Positions 1-10,643 of a stretch of DNA of 64,000 bases are shown piece by piece (the first letter of the stretch is position 1; each line of letters opens with the position of its first letter). The DNA comes from Linnemannia schmuckeri (lineage: Eukaryota > Mortierellomycota > Mortierellomycetes > Mortierellales > Mortierellaceae). A model generated the notes under the pieces. That model ran no database searches, was not told the origin of the DNA, and worked only from the letters and a program-made list of their open reading frames with translations. The stretch covers positions 1,116,001 through 1,180,000 of the forward strand of contig JANATG010000003.1 of assembly GCA_029449235.1 (NCBI GenBank), read 5' to 3'. The position numbers and the translations under genes are program-made.

Positions 1-71
1 TGATACTCTGTCTCGTCTTCACGATAAGGCATTTCCGACAAGTCGATATTGTATTTCTTTGAGCGCCCCAT
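1..71 (-). CDS. N-terminal fragment of an unknown protein, cut by the window edge
   Basis: An ATG on the minus strand (71-69) opens a frame that stays open to the window edge and encodes 23 residues beginning MGRSKKYNID and ending in an acidic run. The context of a T/C-rich stretch followed by ATG resembles other gene starts in this window. Gly-2 is followed by a basic patch, but I do not recognise the family and make no functional claim. Transcription would run out of the window to the left, with its promoter in the gap to the right. Confidence 0.5.
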   Translation of the reverse strand, partial: MGRSKKYNIDLSEMPYREDETEY

Positions 72-779
72 GATGGAGATGGAAAGGGAAGGGAGGGAAT
101 AGAGGGATGTGCGCTGTTTGTTGGGTATGGATAGGGATGCAGGAGTTGCGAGATCAAAGAGTTGGGAGAAGTGATCTGTTGGATGGTTGGAACGTGAAGA
201 AAGGTATAAAGGTGTGCGAGAAAAGAGGAATTGATGGGTGGCCAAAGAGGAAATGGCGGAATGGAATGGGATGGACTGAGGAGGGACAAGGAAAGGGTCT
301 TTGTTCAGTAGGGCATAAGGTGGCGAGGAAGAGGGTAGAAAAAAGAATAGACAAAGGGCAGGAAGGCTGCGAGGATGAGAGAGGAAGGGATGGGAGGGGA
401 GGAAGGGGAGGAGAAGGGGACCGAGGTGGAGGTGGAGAGAAAGGGAGCGAGAAGAAGAAAAGGAAGAGATCGAAATGTAATAAGTGATCGAAATCGACGG
501 TCGTTCCTCATTTTTCTTTGCTTTTGGTTGATGTCAAGAAAAAGGAGCAAGGGAGTTCAGAAGGACAACGGAAAAAAAGAGCCTTTCCCTTGCCTTTCTT
601 TCTTGCACCGCTCACTGCCCACCGTTGTGGTAATGAAGAATCAATGTACCTGGCAACAGGTACCCTTGGGATTGCGGGCAGAAGCATGTGCCTCTTTTTT
701 TTTTCTGTTTGTAGGCAATTGTATGAGGATGTGGATGTGTCAAAATAGGGCATACAATGGGCTCAGACCATGTTCATCA

Positions 780-820
780 CCCTTCCTTCTTCCTTCTTCC
801 TTCTTCCTTCTTTCCTTCTT
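780..820. repeat. CCTTCTT-type pyrimidine microsatellite
   Basis: Imperfect tandem CCTTCTTCC units on the plus strand in non-coding DNA. No function is apparent. Confidence 0.75.
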
Positions 821-1200
821 GTATTTATTAGTGTTTACAGAAGCAGAAGAGTGGGAGCAAGTGTACTCCCACGCCGATAACAAACATCGTACGATCACTC
901 TTTTCATACACGCACGCCCTTACTCACACCCATTTTAGCTCTCACACGTTCCACACGTTGGGGTCTTCCATCTTCACTTTTGTTTGTAACAATGGTCGCC
1001 ACCTCCATCCAACACACTCATGCATGCATACCAATCATGTAGAAAGGCGTAAAATAAAACGGCGCTTCTACTTCTCATCGATATTTACACCTCCACCTTA
1101 CATTTCTCTAATTTTGTCCATCCTAATGCGTAACACCCGTCTTTCCCCCGCTTCTCACAACCGTACTGTGCTTGCTCTGCCTTTCTTTCTCTTCTTTCTT

Positions 1201-1202
<2 letters not shown>

Positions 1203-1235
<33 letters not shown>
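1203..1235 (+). repeat. 33-nt T homopolymer
   Basis: An uninterrupted run of T directly followed by GCAG, so it looks like an oversized polypyrimidine tract and acceptor, although no exon could be joined to it. Confidence 0.85.
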
Positions 1236-1237
<2 letters not shown>

Positions 1238-1917
1238 AGTAAGGGTATATATATCTTCAGCATAGCTTAAATTCACAATCTTCAAGAATATGGTGCTGCT
1301 CGCAAAAGATTAAAACTTCTAGCATAGGAGGATAAATGCAACGTAAAAAAGGGTAATACCCATAGTACTCTTGTTCAGTAACAACGTACCGCAGATACAT
1401 ATGCTTTCTGACTTTTGTTCTTCTCCCTCGTTTTGAGTCTCCGGCCCCTTCTTCTGTTCGTCGTTCTTCTCACTCCTTCATCGTGCATGTGCGTACGTTG
1501 AGCAAGAGACATAAAAAAAGCTAATTCTCTTTTTGCTGCCAGGCACATGCACGATTAACTCGAATACGAAAGACGAGTCAACTAGAAGGGAAGTCTTGAC
1601 CCATGCAGTATACCTATCTCTTCTTGGCCTGCTATCAGGAAACGGTATGATGCAACCCCCTACCTGGGTATTTTGCATTAGTAACATTAATGCCTAAAAG
1701 CGGTACTCGTTTTAGCAGACATCATGACAAAGCGTGCAACTTATGCGACGCGTCTCTAATTTTCATACGACGTTCCTCCTAATTGTCATCACGCGTTCGT
1801 AAAATAGCTGAACTAAAAGAGTGCAAACTGTCATGTATTTTCTTTTTGCAATTCAGGCCTAAAACAACGCGCAAAATGTGGAAGAAGAGTATAAAGTCGC
1901 GGACAGACTTATATCGT

Positions 1918-1923
1918 TTTATT
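1918..1923 (-). terminator. Poly(A) signal AATAAA of the HSPA12-like gene
   Basis: TTTATT on the plus strand reads AATAAA on the minus strand, about 30 nt past the TGA stop at 1957-1955. Confidence 0.5.
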
Positions 1924-1954
1924 TAAAAGCAGAAAGAGAGATCCAAGGAACTAT

Positions 1955-4825
1955 TCATTTGCCAGTTCTTGAACGTTTGGCAGCAGCAGAAGCAGCAGCG
2001 GCACTTTTGAGTCCATATATAACAGCACCTCGAGCAACAGCCAGCTCAGCCTTGGGTACCATGACAATCTGCTCAATCAGCCCTGTATGAATGCCGTTGA
2101 CCATGCTCATACCTATCTCTGGCACCTCCTCGATCGATGCGAGGTTACTTCTGGATGCATTTGACGATGGTCGAGAATGTAGTGATCCAGAATGGTGTGG
2201 TGATGCTGTGGATGGAGGTTGAGGCGGCAAGAACGTTTCCTTGAGCTTGTGGAGAAGATACTTGTTGCTCCCAAACCCACCGACAAGAAAGAGTCCCGCA
2301 AAGATTCGGGGGTGTTCCTGAGCCTGCTCGAAAATAAGGTTCACAATCCCCTCAATGATCGGGTCAAACACCTTGTCGCAGAGCTCCTGTCCCGAGACCG
2401 CCATAAAGTCGTCGTCCATCCAGTCTGGTATTGGGTTGAGTTCATAGATGTCCAATCCCATCGGTACCGACAAATGCTTGATCTCCTCCTTTGCCCGGGC
2501 GTCAAACAGCGATTTGATCTCCGTGAATCCGTCCAGCAGGGTCTCGAGTGCCTTTTGTCGTTGTGGCCGTGAATCGAAGTCCAGTCCAGAGAGTCGTTGT
2601 AGGACAAGATCCTTAAAGTTCTGGTCGAGCATGGCTGACCCACAGTCCTCGGCGTGGGAAGATGAGAGGTATTCAAACTGGCGAACACCCAAAGAGTCGT
2701 CCACTCGAAAGACGGTGACTTGTGTCGTTCGGCCTCCAGCATCGCAGATCATAAAGAGGTCCCCATCATCGAGTGAGTCTGTTTCGACACAGTGTTCCCG
2801 ACAGTAGGCCGCTGCTGCTTCGGCCTCCGAGATGACGACAAGGTTGGGTGCTCGTATCTGTGGAATAATACCAGCGTCAACGTAGCATCGCAAGACAAGG
2901 CCTTGGATAGGTCTACTCCAAGACTTTGGCATCGTGACACAGTAGTGCATAGATACTGTTCCCGACTTGACGACCTGGGCCTTGTTGATCTCTTCCATGA
3001 GGTATTCGTGAAGTCCTTTGAGGTAATGTGTCAAGACGTCTGTCAGGAACAGTCCATGCTTCAGCACGGCTCGCCGTCCTTGATCAAAGAATTGCAGTTT
3101 GTAATCCGAGATAAGTGTGCGGTCGCCCTTGGAACGTCGATAACTTGCCACTGCGGAAGAACCCCATTCCGTTAATTTCCTGGCGTCTGTCTCCGAATTG
3201 TAAAGATTCGCTGTTGGCACTTTGGAGTACGCGCTTGTCGACTTTGGCCTAAGCAGCAAAAGGTTGCATAAGCATGTTCACAAAGCAATAGTGATGAACA
3301 CCTGAGTATTGGTGTTTTGAAGCGAATCATTACTTTGCAAATATAAAAAGGAATGGAAAGCGTACCATTTCACAACATCAATCATCTCTCCATCGTTCTG
3401 GTGGGCATAGGACACGCCGGTGAAAGTGTTACCAAAGTCGATGCCGACTACAATTCCTGATGCCTTGCGCGATTTTTTCCTTGCTTTGTCCTTGTGCGGC
3501 GAACTGTGCTTTTGTCGGGCACTGGCAGATGTGTCAATGACCTTGCCGTTTCTGTTCACGTCCACGTTTTCGCCACAGAAATCACCCAGCAATGTATTGA
3601 ATCGTTTCTGAACCTAGTTTTTTTTTGTTAATAAAAAGTGAGACGAGGAGATGAGTGAGAATGATCGGATCTAGGCTATTGGTTGTACTTTCGTCAAAAG
3701 AAAAAAGAAAAAGTTAGAAAGTGAGAAAGTAAGAAAAATTGACTAAGGTGGCATAATTCTTACGGCTATGCGAGGGACAGGGCGTTCGAGTAGAGCTTTA
3801 ATCTTCTGTGGATTCTTGATGATTTTTGGTGGCCCAGCGGCTGTGCAAACACAAGGTAAAGACAGCGAAAAAAAAAAAACAAAAACGACGTGTCAGAACA
3901 CACATTGCCAATTGGAAGCGCGTCTAATTGTTTATGTCCATGGGTGAAAAAGACCTTTTGCTTTTCTTGTTCTTTGAGCTTTGAGCCGGGATAATTCATC
4001 CCCGCGCGCCCCATAGAAAACCCGAAAGTACTGTCTCGAAGTTAAAAAAAAAAAGAACATACGGATGAAACGATGGCCGCTAAGGAGCGACATCCGGACG
4101 AGTGCTGGTGCTCCAACAACAGTGCCTGGTTTAACGAGAAGTGTTGACTCTGAGGAGTATATAATCATGGATGGTGGTCGAGTGGCGGTTGGAATTGGGG
4201 GTGGTGCTAGGACAGGGACTGAATTGGCCTTAATGATTTTGGGACGGACAGACAGATCCCTCTGTGTGTCCTGTGGCCCAAAGGGTGTCTCATGAAAGGA
4301 ATGTTGCTTTTGTCCTAGCTGATATTGTGGTTGCCATTGTTGGTGTTGGTGTTGTGACAATGGTTGCTGTTGCTGCTGTAACGACGAAGGAGAGAGTGGT
4401 AATGAGGTAGATAGACGGTGGTGGTAGTGTGTTCGATTTTGGGGTAATGTTCCTGGAATGGATGTTACCGACGAGGAGGGTAGGGTGTAGGTGGGCTGAG
4501 CAACGAGGGAGCGACGACTCAATTGATAGTACGGATGTTTCTTGGTCTCAAACCTGTCCGACGTTGACGATGATGTGCTGCTATCCTCGGCGAAGGCCTT
4601 TGGAGTTTGTTGGTGATGGTTGTATTGCGAGTCAACTGTCAATTGCTGTAGTCGATGTTGTAGTTGTTGTTGCTGTTGTTGCTCTGGAGAGTAATATTGA
4701 TGTTGTTCCGGATAGACGAGTTGGAGGGACGATCGATTAGAAAGTTGAGCAGGACGGGTTGCTGGTGAGGTGGAGACAGGTCGAGGAGGGATCGCGGGAG
4801 GATTAACAACAGGCGAATGGATCAT
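1955..4825 (-). CDS. HSPA12-like Hsp70-fold (actin-like ATPase) protein with a Pro/Gln-rich N-terminal extension
   Basis: Four exons join in phase: 4825-4063, 3840-3764, 3613-3366 and 3248-1955, giving about 793 residues. Residues 1-254 are low complexity (polyproline, polyQ, Ser/His). The nucleotide-binding fold follows: phosphate-1 motif GIDFGNTFTGVSYA at about 337-350, phosphate-2 region CDAGGRTT at about 531-538, and adenosine motif LFLVGGFGSNKYL at about 682-694. The chain ends soon after a GAVIYGL segment, so there is no canonical Hsp70 peptide-binding domain. This matches the HSPA12 branch rather than classical DnaK chaperones. The third glycine of the usual DxGGGT phosphate-2 signature is Arg, which could weaken hydrolysis (inference). 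I place the start at the first ATG upstream of the MIHSPVV segment; the longer open frame above it reads through a tetranucleotide repeat. Its client and role are unknown. Confidence 0.87.
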
Positions 4826-4834
4826 TGTTTCGTT

Positions 4835-4864
4835 GTATGTATGTATGTATGTATGTATGTATGT
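4835..4864. repeat. ATGT tetranucleotide microsatellite next to a start codon
   Basis: About seven ATGT units lie just upstream of the ATG at 4825-4823 of the HSPA12-like gene, so on the mRNA they would appear as ACAT repeats in the 5' leader. Confidence 0.85.
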
Positions 4865-5852
4865 GTGGGCGCGATTTGTTCTCGTTTGTAAGGCGGGGTT
4901 TGAAGGAGTGAGAAGGAAGGCAAACGGGAACAAAAGAAGGGAAGGGGAAGGGAGGCAATTGAAAAGTAGGGCTGAGGAGTGGGGTGGAGAGAAGAGTGGA
5001 TGGGAAGAAGAGAAAGAAAGGAAATAGGGAGAAGAGAAAGAAAACGAAGAAAGAAAAGAAACAAAAAGAAAAGAAAAAAGAGAGATGGACGCCGTCGGAA
5101 AATGAATGCGTCGAAGGAGATGGAGATGGAGATGACACGGTTTGTTCTTGTTCTTTGCGTGAGTTTGCGCAGGGGTTTATGAGCAAACAGCAAGATCAAG
5201 AAAGAAGAAGAAAAGGAAGAACCAAAGGAAAGAAGGTCCATGCATCTGGATGGCATTGAGTGGCAGGGCTGGGACAGTTGATGTGGGTTGTACACGTACG
5301 AAGCAAGAAACAGGATTGGTCTGAAAGTGTATGGAACTGTGGGAGTGCCAAGGCGTATGTTTCTGGGCCTGGCCTATGGTCCTGATTGTGGTGTCGTAGT
5401 CGGGCCAACGGGTTCGGGTGTATAGTAATGGTAGTAATGGTAGTAGTGCTAGTAGAAGTAGTGGAGTTGCCACACCAGTGACAAAGGGGAGTGAGAGTTC
5501 TGTTGGCCCACGTCGACCCTCCGTGGTCAGAAATTAAAGAAGTAGAGAGAGAAAAGAGGAAGGAGGGATGAACGCATGTTGTTTGTTCTCTTTTGCTCAT
5601 ACCAGAGAAATACATATGAATCGCATGGCATAGCCGCGACAATGGCGTGGAGCACGCGGAGAAAAAAAAATAATGGATAAAAAAGCATATCTTTGCTCTC
5701 TCTTTGTTTCCCATTTACTTGTTTGGCTCTCAACCCTGTTCTGACCTGATTTTTTTTTCTTTCCTCTGTCTCTCTCACGCTGTTGTCTTCAACTCACTTC
5801 TTTCTTTCTCTGTCTTTCTTACTTGTACCTTCCATCATCTCCATTCCTTCTC

Positions 5853-5939
5853 TTCTTCACTTCCTCCTCCTTCTTCACTTCCTCCTCCTTCTTCACTTCC
5901 TCCTCCTTCTTCACTTCCTTCTCCTTCACTTCCTTCTCC
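5853..5939 (+). repeat. 18-bp CT minisatellite in the leader of the PPP1R37-like gene
   Basis: Four consecutive 18-bp copies (TTCTTCACTTCCTCCTCC, the fourth with one C-to-T change) followed by a 15-bp variant, ending about 50 bp before the ATG at 5988. Confidence 0.85.
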
Positions 5940-5987
5940 TTCCTCATCTTCCTTCGACGCCAACACCCGGCTCGCTAGCCTGCCTTC

Positions 5988-8900
5988 ATGATAGGCATAA
6001 ACCACAGGGACTCCTCAAGCAAAGGCATGCACCCGTCCCACACCACCAGCCAGGACACCCCCGAGACCGACATCTCTCTTACCAGCAACGATAAGGCTTC
6101 CACTGCTCCTGTGAAGAAATCCCTCCCCGTTAACGACAACGACAACGACAGCACCAACAGCCCTGCCGAGTCTGTCACAGTGACCTTGCCTCAGATGCCT
6201 GCCCTCGATCCTTTGTCCTCACCTATTAATCAAACTTCCGCACCTATCTCGCCAAAGGACTCTGCCACTGCTGCTGCACCTTCAACACCGACTGCCGAGA
6301 CGAATCAGGATGCAGTGACCACTATCGATGGAAAACCGGATGCTGCTCTCACGGAAGCCATGACTGATGAACCAGTCAACGCCACAGCGAAACCGATCGC
6401 ATCTGTAACCAGCAGTGGGCAGCCTGTGCTGCAGAGGCCATCATCACAACACCAAGGAAGTATGTCGAAAAATGCCATTGAGGCAGCCTGTCGTGAAAAA
6501 TGCCTCGTTCCCGACTCGTGAGCAACCAAGAGGGACGACTGACTGACCAAGAAAACCTTACTCTGCTTCTCCTTTGTAGTGATAATTATCACAAAGCCCA
6601 AGCTGAAAAGACCCCCTCTGCGAGCCATTGACCTCAGCAGCGCCCCGAAAAAGTCCATCCTCAGGAAGGAGACTGCCTATCCCTTCATCGAGCAGCCTGT
6701 CAGGAGCCCCGTTTTCAAGTCTCAATGGCTCCAGAGCACCGTCAACAAGCTTGCCGCCATGAGTGGGCCTACAACACCTACAGCCTACACAGCCAATGGC
6801 CCATCGATGTTTCAAAAACTGGTTTCTCAGGCAACAGCAGCAGCAGCAGCAACACCTCAAGGACATGCGCCAATCCCTTCAGGACCGCCCGTAGGACGAC
6901 CCAGGACAGGACCGCCCGTCTTTGTCAACCACGAACGACCCATCTCCTTCCTGGAATCCAATGGAAGCGTCACCTCACTACTTTCCGACAAATCTTTGAA
7001 GCGCGTGCGGTTCTCCGTTGGGCAATTGACTACCGAGCATGTGTTCCATAACGACGACGCCTACGAGTCAGAGGAAGAGTCAGAACCAAGGAGGATTCCT
7101 GTGGCGCCAGTACCAGTGCAGCCCACGAAGGTCATCATGACCAGCGAAGGCGTGCTGGTCGACGACAACATCTACACGGCGAAGGAGATCATGAACTACT
7201 ACCTTACAGCCTGCAACAATCGCGAAGAGTTTCCTATCGAGCGCCTCATTAACGACATGCAGGTATGAAGCAAAGCACACTCTATTCTGGATATTCATTC
7301 CAAGCTTATTTTTGGGCTCTCCACATGTTGGAGAAAGACGCTGACTATGTTCAATTGTCAATAATTCTTGTAGATTGCCTCAAGTCGTCCTTCGAATCCA
7401 CTGCTGACGACAATTGATTTGACAGGTACCAGATCTTTACAGCCTAGCATGCCTGCGCCATATAATTTCGAAAATCGGCGACTATTTTAACTGTTAACAC
7501 TCCACTGCTGCACAACTTTTAGGCGAACCTTTGCCTCGCAGAGCTCTGGACCCTATCTCGGATGTGCTCACGCTCGAGTTCGGACTGAAACATCTCATTT
7601 TGGACAATTGCGCCCTGGAGGACGATGTAAGTTCGCACACGGGTTTTAATGTCCTGAATTATTACCGTCAAAAGTGCAGCTATTAACACTGCTGCTCTGA
7701 CTCTGTCCATAATCTAGACTCTGAAAATGTTGCTGTACAGTTTGCTGCTCACCGACACACTGACCCTGCTCAGTCTCCAGGATAATAAAAGGATAAAGTC
7801 ACTGGGATTCAAATACATTTCCGTGTTTGTGAAGAAAGTAAGTCTGGATTCAAACAAGAGACGATGTATCGGTACGACGGAATTGTATGGTATCAGTACC
7901 TAACGCTGGTATTGTAATTGTCTGTTTTAGACCAAAGCACTCAAAAGCCTCAATATCTCGGGAATCCCTATGGATAAGAAATCCATCGAGTTTCTGGCGC
8001 ATGCACTCAAGATTGGACGACTCGGATTTGGATCGAGACTCGAAGAATTGCGTATGGATCGCTGTGGATTACGTGGGAACCTCTTAGAGTCGATTGGTGA
8101 GTATCACATCGAAGAGTCTTTACTGTTGATAATCTTAGTTTTCACGTCCTAACAACAAGAGTTTTGTTATCTTCATCAATCAATAGCACCCGCAATAAGA
8201 GAATCCAACTTGCGACAGGTGTCGATGCGCTCAAACAGAATCGGTGCTGCAGGAGGCGTCTGGATTGGCGTGATGATGCGTGATTATGACGACCAGCCCA
8301 ACAAAGTCATTCCAATCAACAATGAAGAGCAAGGATTCAAACGAGTGTTCCCAGGCATCGTGAATCCAGAGTTGCTGAAGCGCACTCGCGGTATCGAAAC
8401 TCTGGATGTATCCGATAATGACCTTCGAGTAAGTGCTAATCATAAATTTGGTCCGCACAATAGCCGTTGTAACTTCTCTACATCAGAAATTGTTTGTTGA
8501 CTAAAGCAGCCTCCTTTCTGTGTCGAAAACTATGTCGCAGCAAGGAGCAGATTATGTGGCTCAGATATTGCGCAGGAATATGTCACTCAGGTGTCTTATT
8601 CTTGCCAACAACAACCTGGACCCTGCGCGTCTTGTCGTCCTCGCCGATGCACTTGTAAGTATATCAGGATTGTGCAAATTGTATGTATAGCGTTGACGCA
8701 GTAAACTAAATTAAACCATTTCTATCCACACTTGACAATAGAAACTCAACATTGGACTGGAGGCACTAGATCTTAGCAATAACCGTGTCTGCGGACCTGT
8801 CATTGCAGGCATGAACGCATTGACGCAAAAGTTGGTATACAACAAGACTTTGACCAAACTGTCACTGTCTAACACTGGCATCCAATCCGAAGGTGCCATT

Positions 8901-10270
8901 GCTTTGGCAGAGTTCCTTCCCGAGACCCGCACCCTTGTTCAGCTGGATCTGACAGGGAACGACCTTGTCGACATTGCCGGTGTCATGGCGCTCTCTGTCA
9001 GTATTCGCATGAACAAAAGCATCACCTGTTTGGACATGAACGTTCCTCCAAATGACGCCGAGTTTGCTCGCCTTTCCCGTGATATTTTGAGAGCTTGCAT
9101 TCACAACATGGAGGCAAAGACTGGATCGAACGAAGGAATGCCCTCGCCCGACGACATGCCCACCAATACTATCTTCCGACACCCCTCAGCCGCTATTATA
9201 CCCGAGCCTGTGGCTCCTTCTGCTGAAGATAGTCGCTGGTCGCTTCTGGAGGTGGTCGCTGGTGAGCTCTACCGGACAAGAGAGACCTTGACAGCTTTGG
9301 AGAGAGCTCTGAATCGCGAGAAGGCCATGCGTCGCGACTGGTATGAGCATCTCTACGGCAGAGTCGCAGTTGAGTCACGAAACTATCAAAACGGGCATAC
9401 TGGGGAATACCGCGACGATGGTCAGACACCCTCCACATCAACGACACCCCTTGTCCACACTCCTGAAGACAAGAAAATGCTTGATATCCTGAAGGGGGTC
9501 CTCTTTCGCGCACCGCCACCAATCGAGGTAAGATCCCGTTCGTTGACCGATCAATTGCTATGGTTTGACTGGAGAGTTAAAATTAACCCGCTCTGTTATG
9601 TGTCGGGCCGTTAGCAATTATACCACCAGTGCAAGCGACACCAAGCAAATATTATGAATCTTTTGACGAGAGTTGATAACGAGAGGGCCATGTTGGAGCT
9701 GGAATCCTTGGGCAACACAATTAACTCCTTCCTTCAAGCATATCGAGCTCTGTTTGCGCTTCCAGAGATGCCTCCCAACATGATGGTTGGCAAGAGAACC
9801 AATTCTCTTCCACCCGCCACCCCCACTGAACAGTCGTCATCTGAAGTTGACAGTTCCTCGACAGTGCCCTTGGGCCAGCAGGAACAGGAGCAAGGTCAGC
9901 ACCAAGCTCAGGTTGTCCCTGATGTTTTGACCGAAGACCCAGCAGATGATATGGAATCATCGTTCTTGCTTGAGGATGACGACGATATGGACGACGAAGT
10001 GTTTACTAACGACGCCCTGAATGATGTCCGACGGAGTTCCCTCTTGGCATCTGAGCGCCGGTCGCCCACATTGACATCGACTGCTACCATGGCCGCGGAT
10101 GAGTCTGCAGCAGAGACTTCTGACAACACTTACCGAGGACGAGGACTGAAACCTACGCCCGTCAATACTCTTGATACTAGCAGAGCGGAGGGAGAGCGTT
10201 CGCCCTCTGCCTTAGCTAGTCCCTTGGAGAAACTCCGCAAAGCCGCCGAAGTCGAAGAAGGAGAAGGTAC

Positions 10271-10301
<31 letters not shown>

Positions 10302-10588
10302 CGTTTACCATTAACTTTAATTAAGTCCTGTCTCCGCATTCTTCTAACGAGTCTCTTACACAACTACCATGATAGTTCTGCGTCGAGGAAAGGATCTTCT
10401 CGAGAACGCCCTTGTAGAGGATGTCCCAGCCGAGATGTCAGGAGAAGAGCTCAAAATCCAGGTATGACCCATGTTATTCATTTGCATGCGTTGCTATAAC
10501 GAAGTAAAAGAGGGAGCAAAGAACTGATGCATAATTTTTATCCTTCTTCCCACGCCATTAGATCCTCGCCAACGACACAAAACCATAG
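5988..10588 (+). CDS. PPP1R37-like leucine-rich-repeat protein, predicted PP1 regulatory subunit
   Basis: Twelve exons join in phase: 5988-6459, 6580-7262, 7374-7425, 7523-7626, 7718-7837, 7931-8096, 8187-8428, 8541-8654, 8742-9527, 9615-10266, 10376-10461 and 10562-10588, giving about 1167 residues. The N-terminal 157 residues are Ser/Thr/Pro-rich. A SILR tetrapeptide (about 183-186) fits the SILK PP1-docking consensus and KRVRFSV (about 298-304) fits RVxF. A block of ribonuclease-inhibitor-type LRRs follows, with segments such as LDLSNNRVCG and a final MALSVSIRMNKSITCLDM unit that closely resembles the last repeats of vertebrate PPP1R37. The C-terminal third is acidic and disordered. Intron 10 carries a 29-nt T run. 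The start could also be the second ATG at 6027. Role as a PP1-targeting subunit is inferred from motifs; the substrate is unknown. Confidence 0.88.
10273..10301 (+). repeat. 29-nt T homopolymer inside intron 10 of the PPP1R37-like gene
   Basis: The run begins six nucleotides after the GT donor at 10267, so it is near the 5' end of the intron rather than at the acceptor. Confidence 0.85.
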
Positions 10589-10590
10589 AT

Positions 10591-10596
10591 AATAAA
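10591..10596 (+). terminator. Poly(A) signal AATAAA of the PPP1R37-like gene
   Basis: AATAAA starts three bases after the TAG stop; the convergent methyltransferase gene ends 55 bp past the stop. Confidence 0.5.
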
Positions 10597-10643
10597 TTTT
10601 CATTACACTTCTATAAACTATGCACACACTAGGGTGGATTAAT

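Larger units (their letters stand above)
72..1954. other. Gene-free gap: upstream of the edge gene and downstream of the HSPA12-like gene
   Basis: No open frame here looks like protein. The frames that exist are G/A- or C/T-rich low complexity and mirror each other on the two strands. The block should hold the promoter of the truncated minus-strand gene on the left and the 3' untranslated region of the HSPA12-like gene on the right. It contains a CTTC-type microsatellite (about 780-820) and a 33-nt T run (1203-1235) followed directly by GCAG. I see no tRNA-like or other RNA structure. Confidence 0.6.
4826..5987. promoter_or_regulatory. Divergent intergenic region between the HSPA12-like and PPP1R37-like genes
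   Basis: About 1.16 kb between two divergent start codons. It is purine-rich on the side of the minus-strand gene and pyrimidine-rich towards the plus-strand gene, the usual look of fungal 5' leaders in this window. It holds an ATGT repeat and an 18-bp minisatellite, listed separately. I see no convincing coding frame; the frames present are mirrored low-complexity shadows. Confidence 0.6.

Noticed and set aside
4803..5714. Overlapping minus-strand frames upstream of the HSPA12-like start
   Set aside because: Phe/Leu/Ser low complexity from pyrimidine-rich leader; the gene's ATG at 4825 explains the region.
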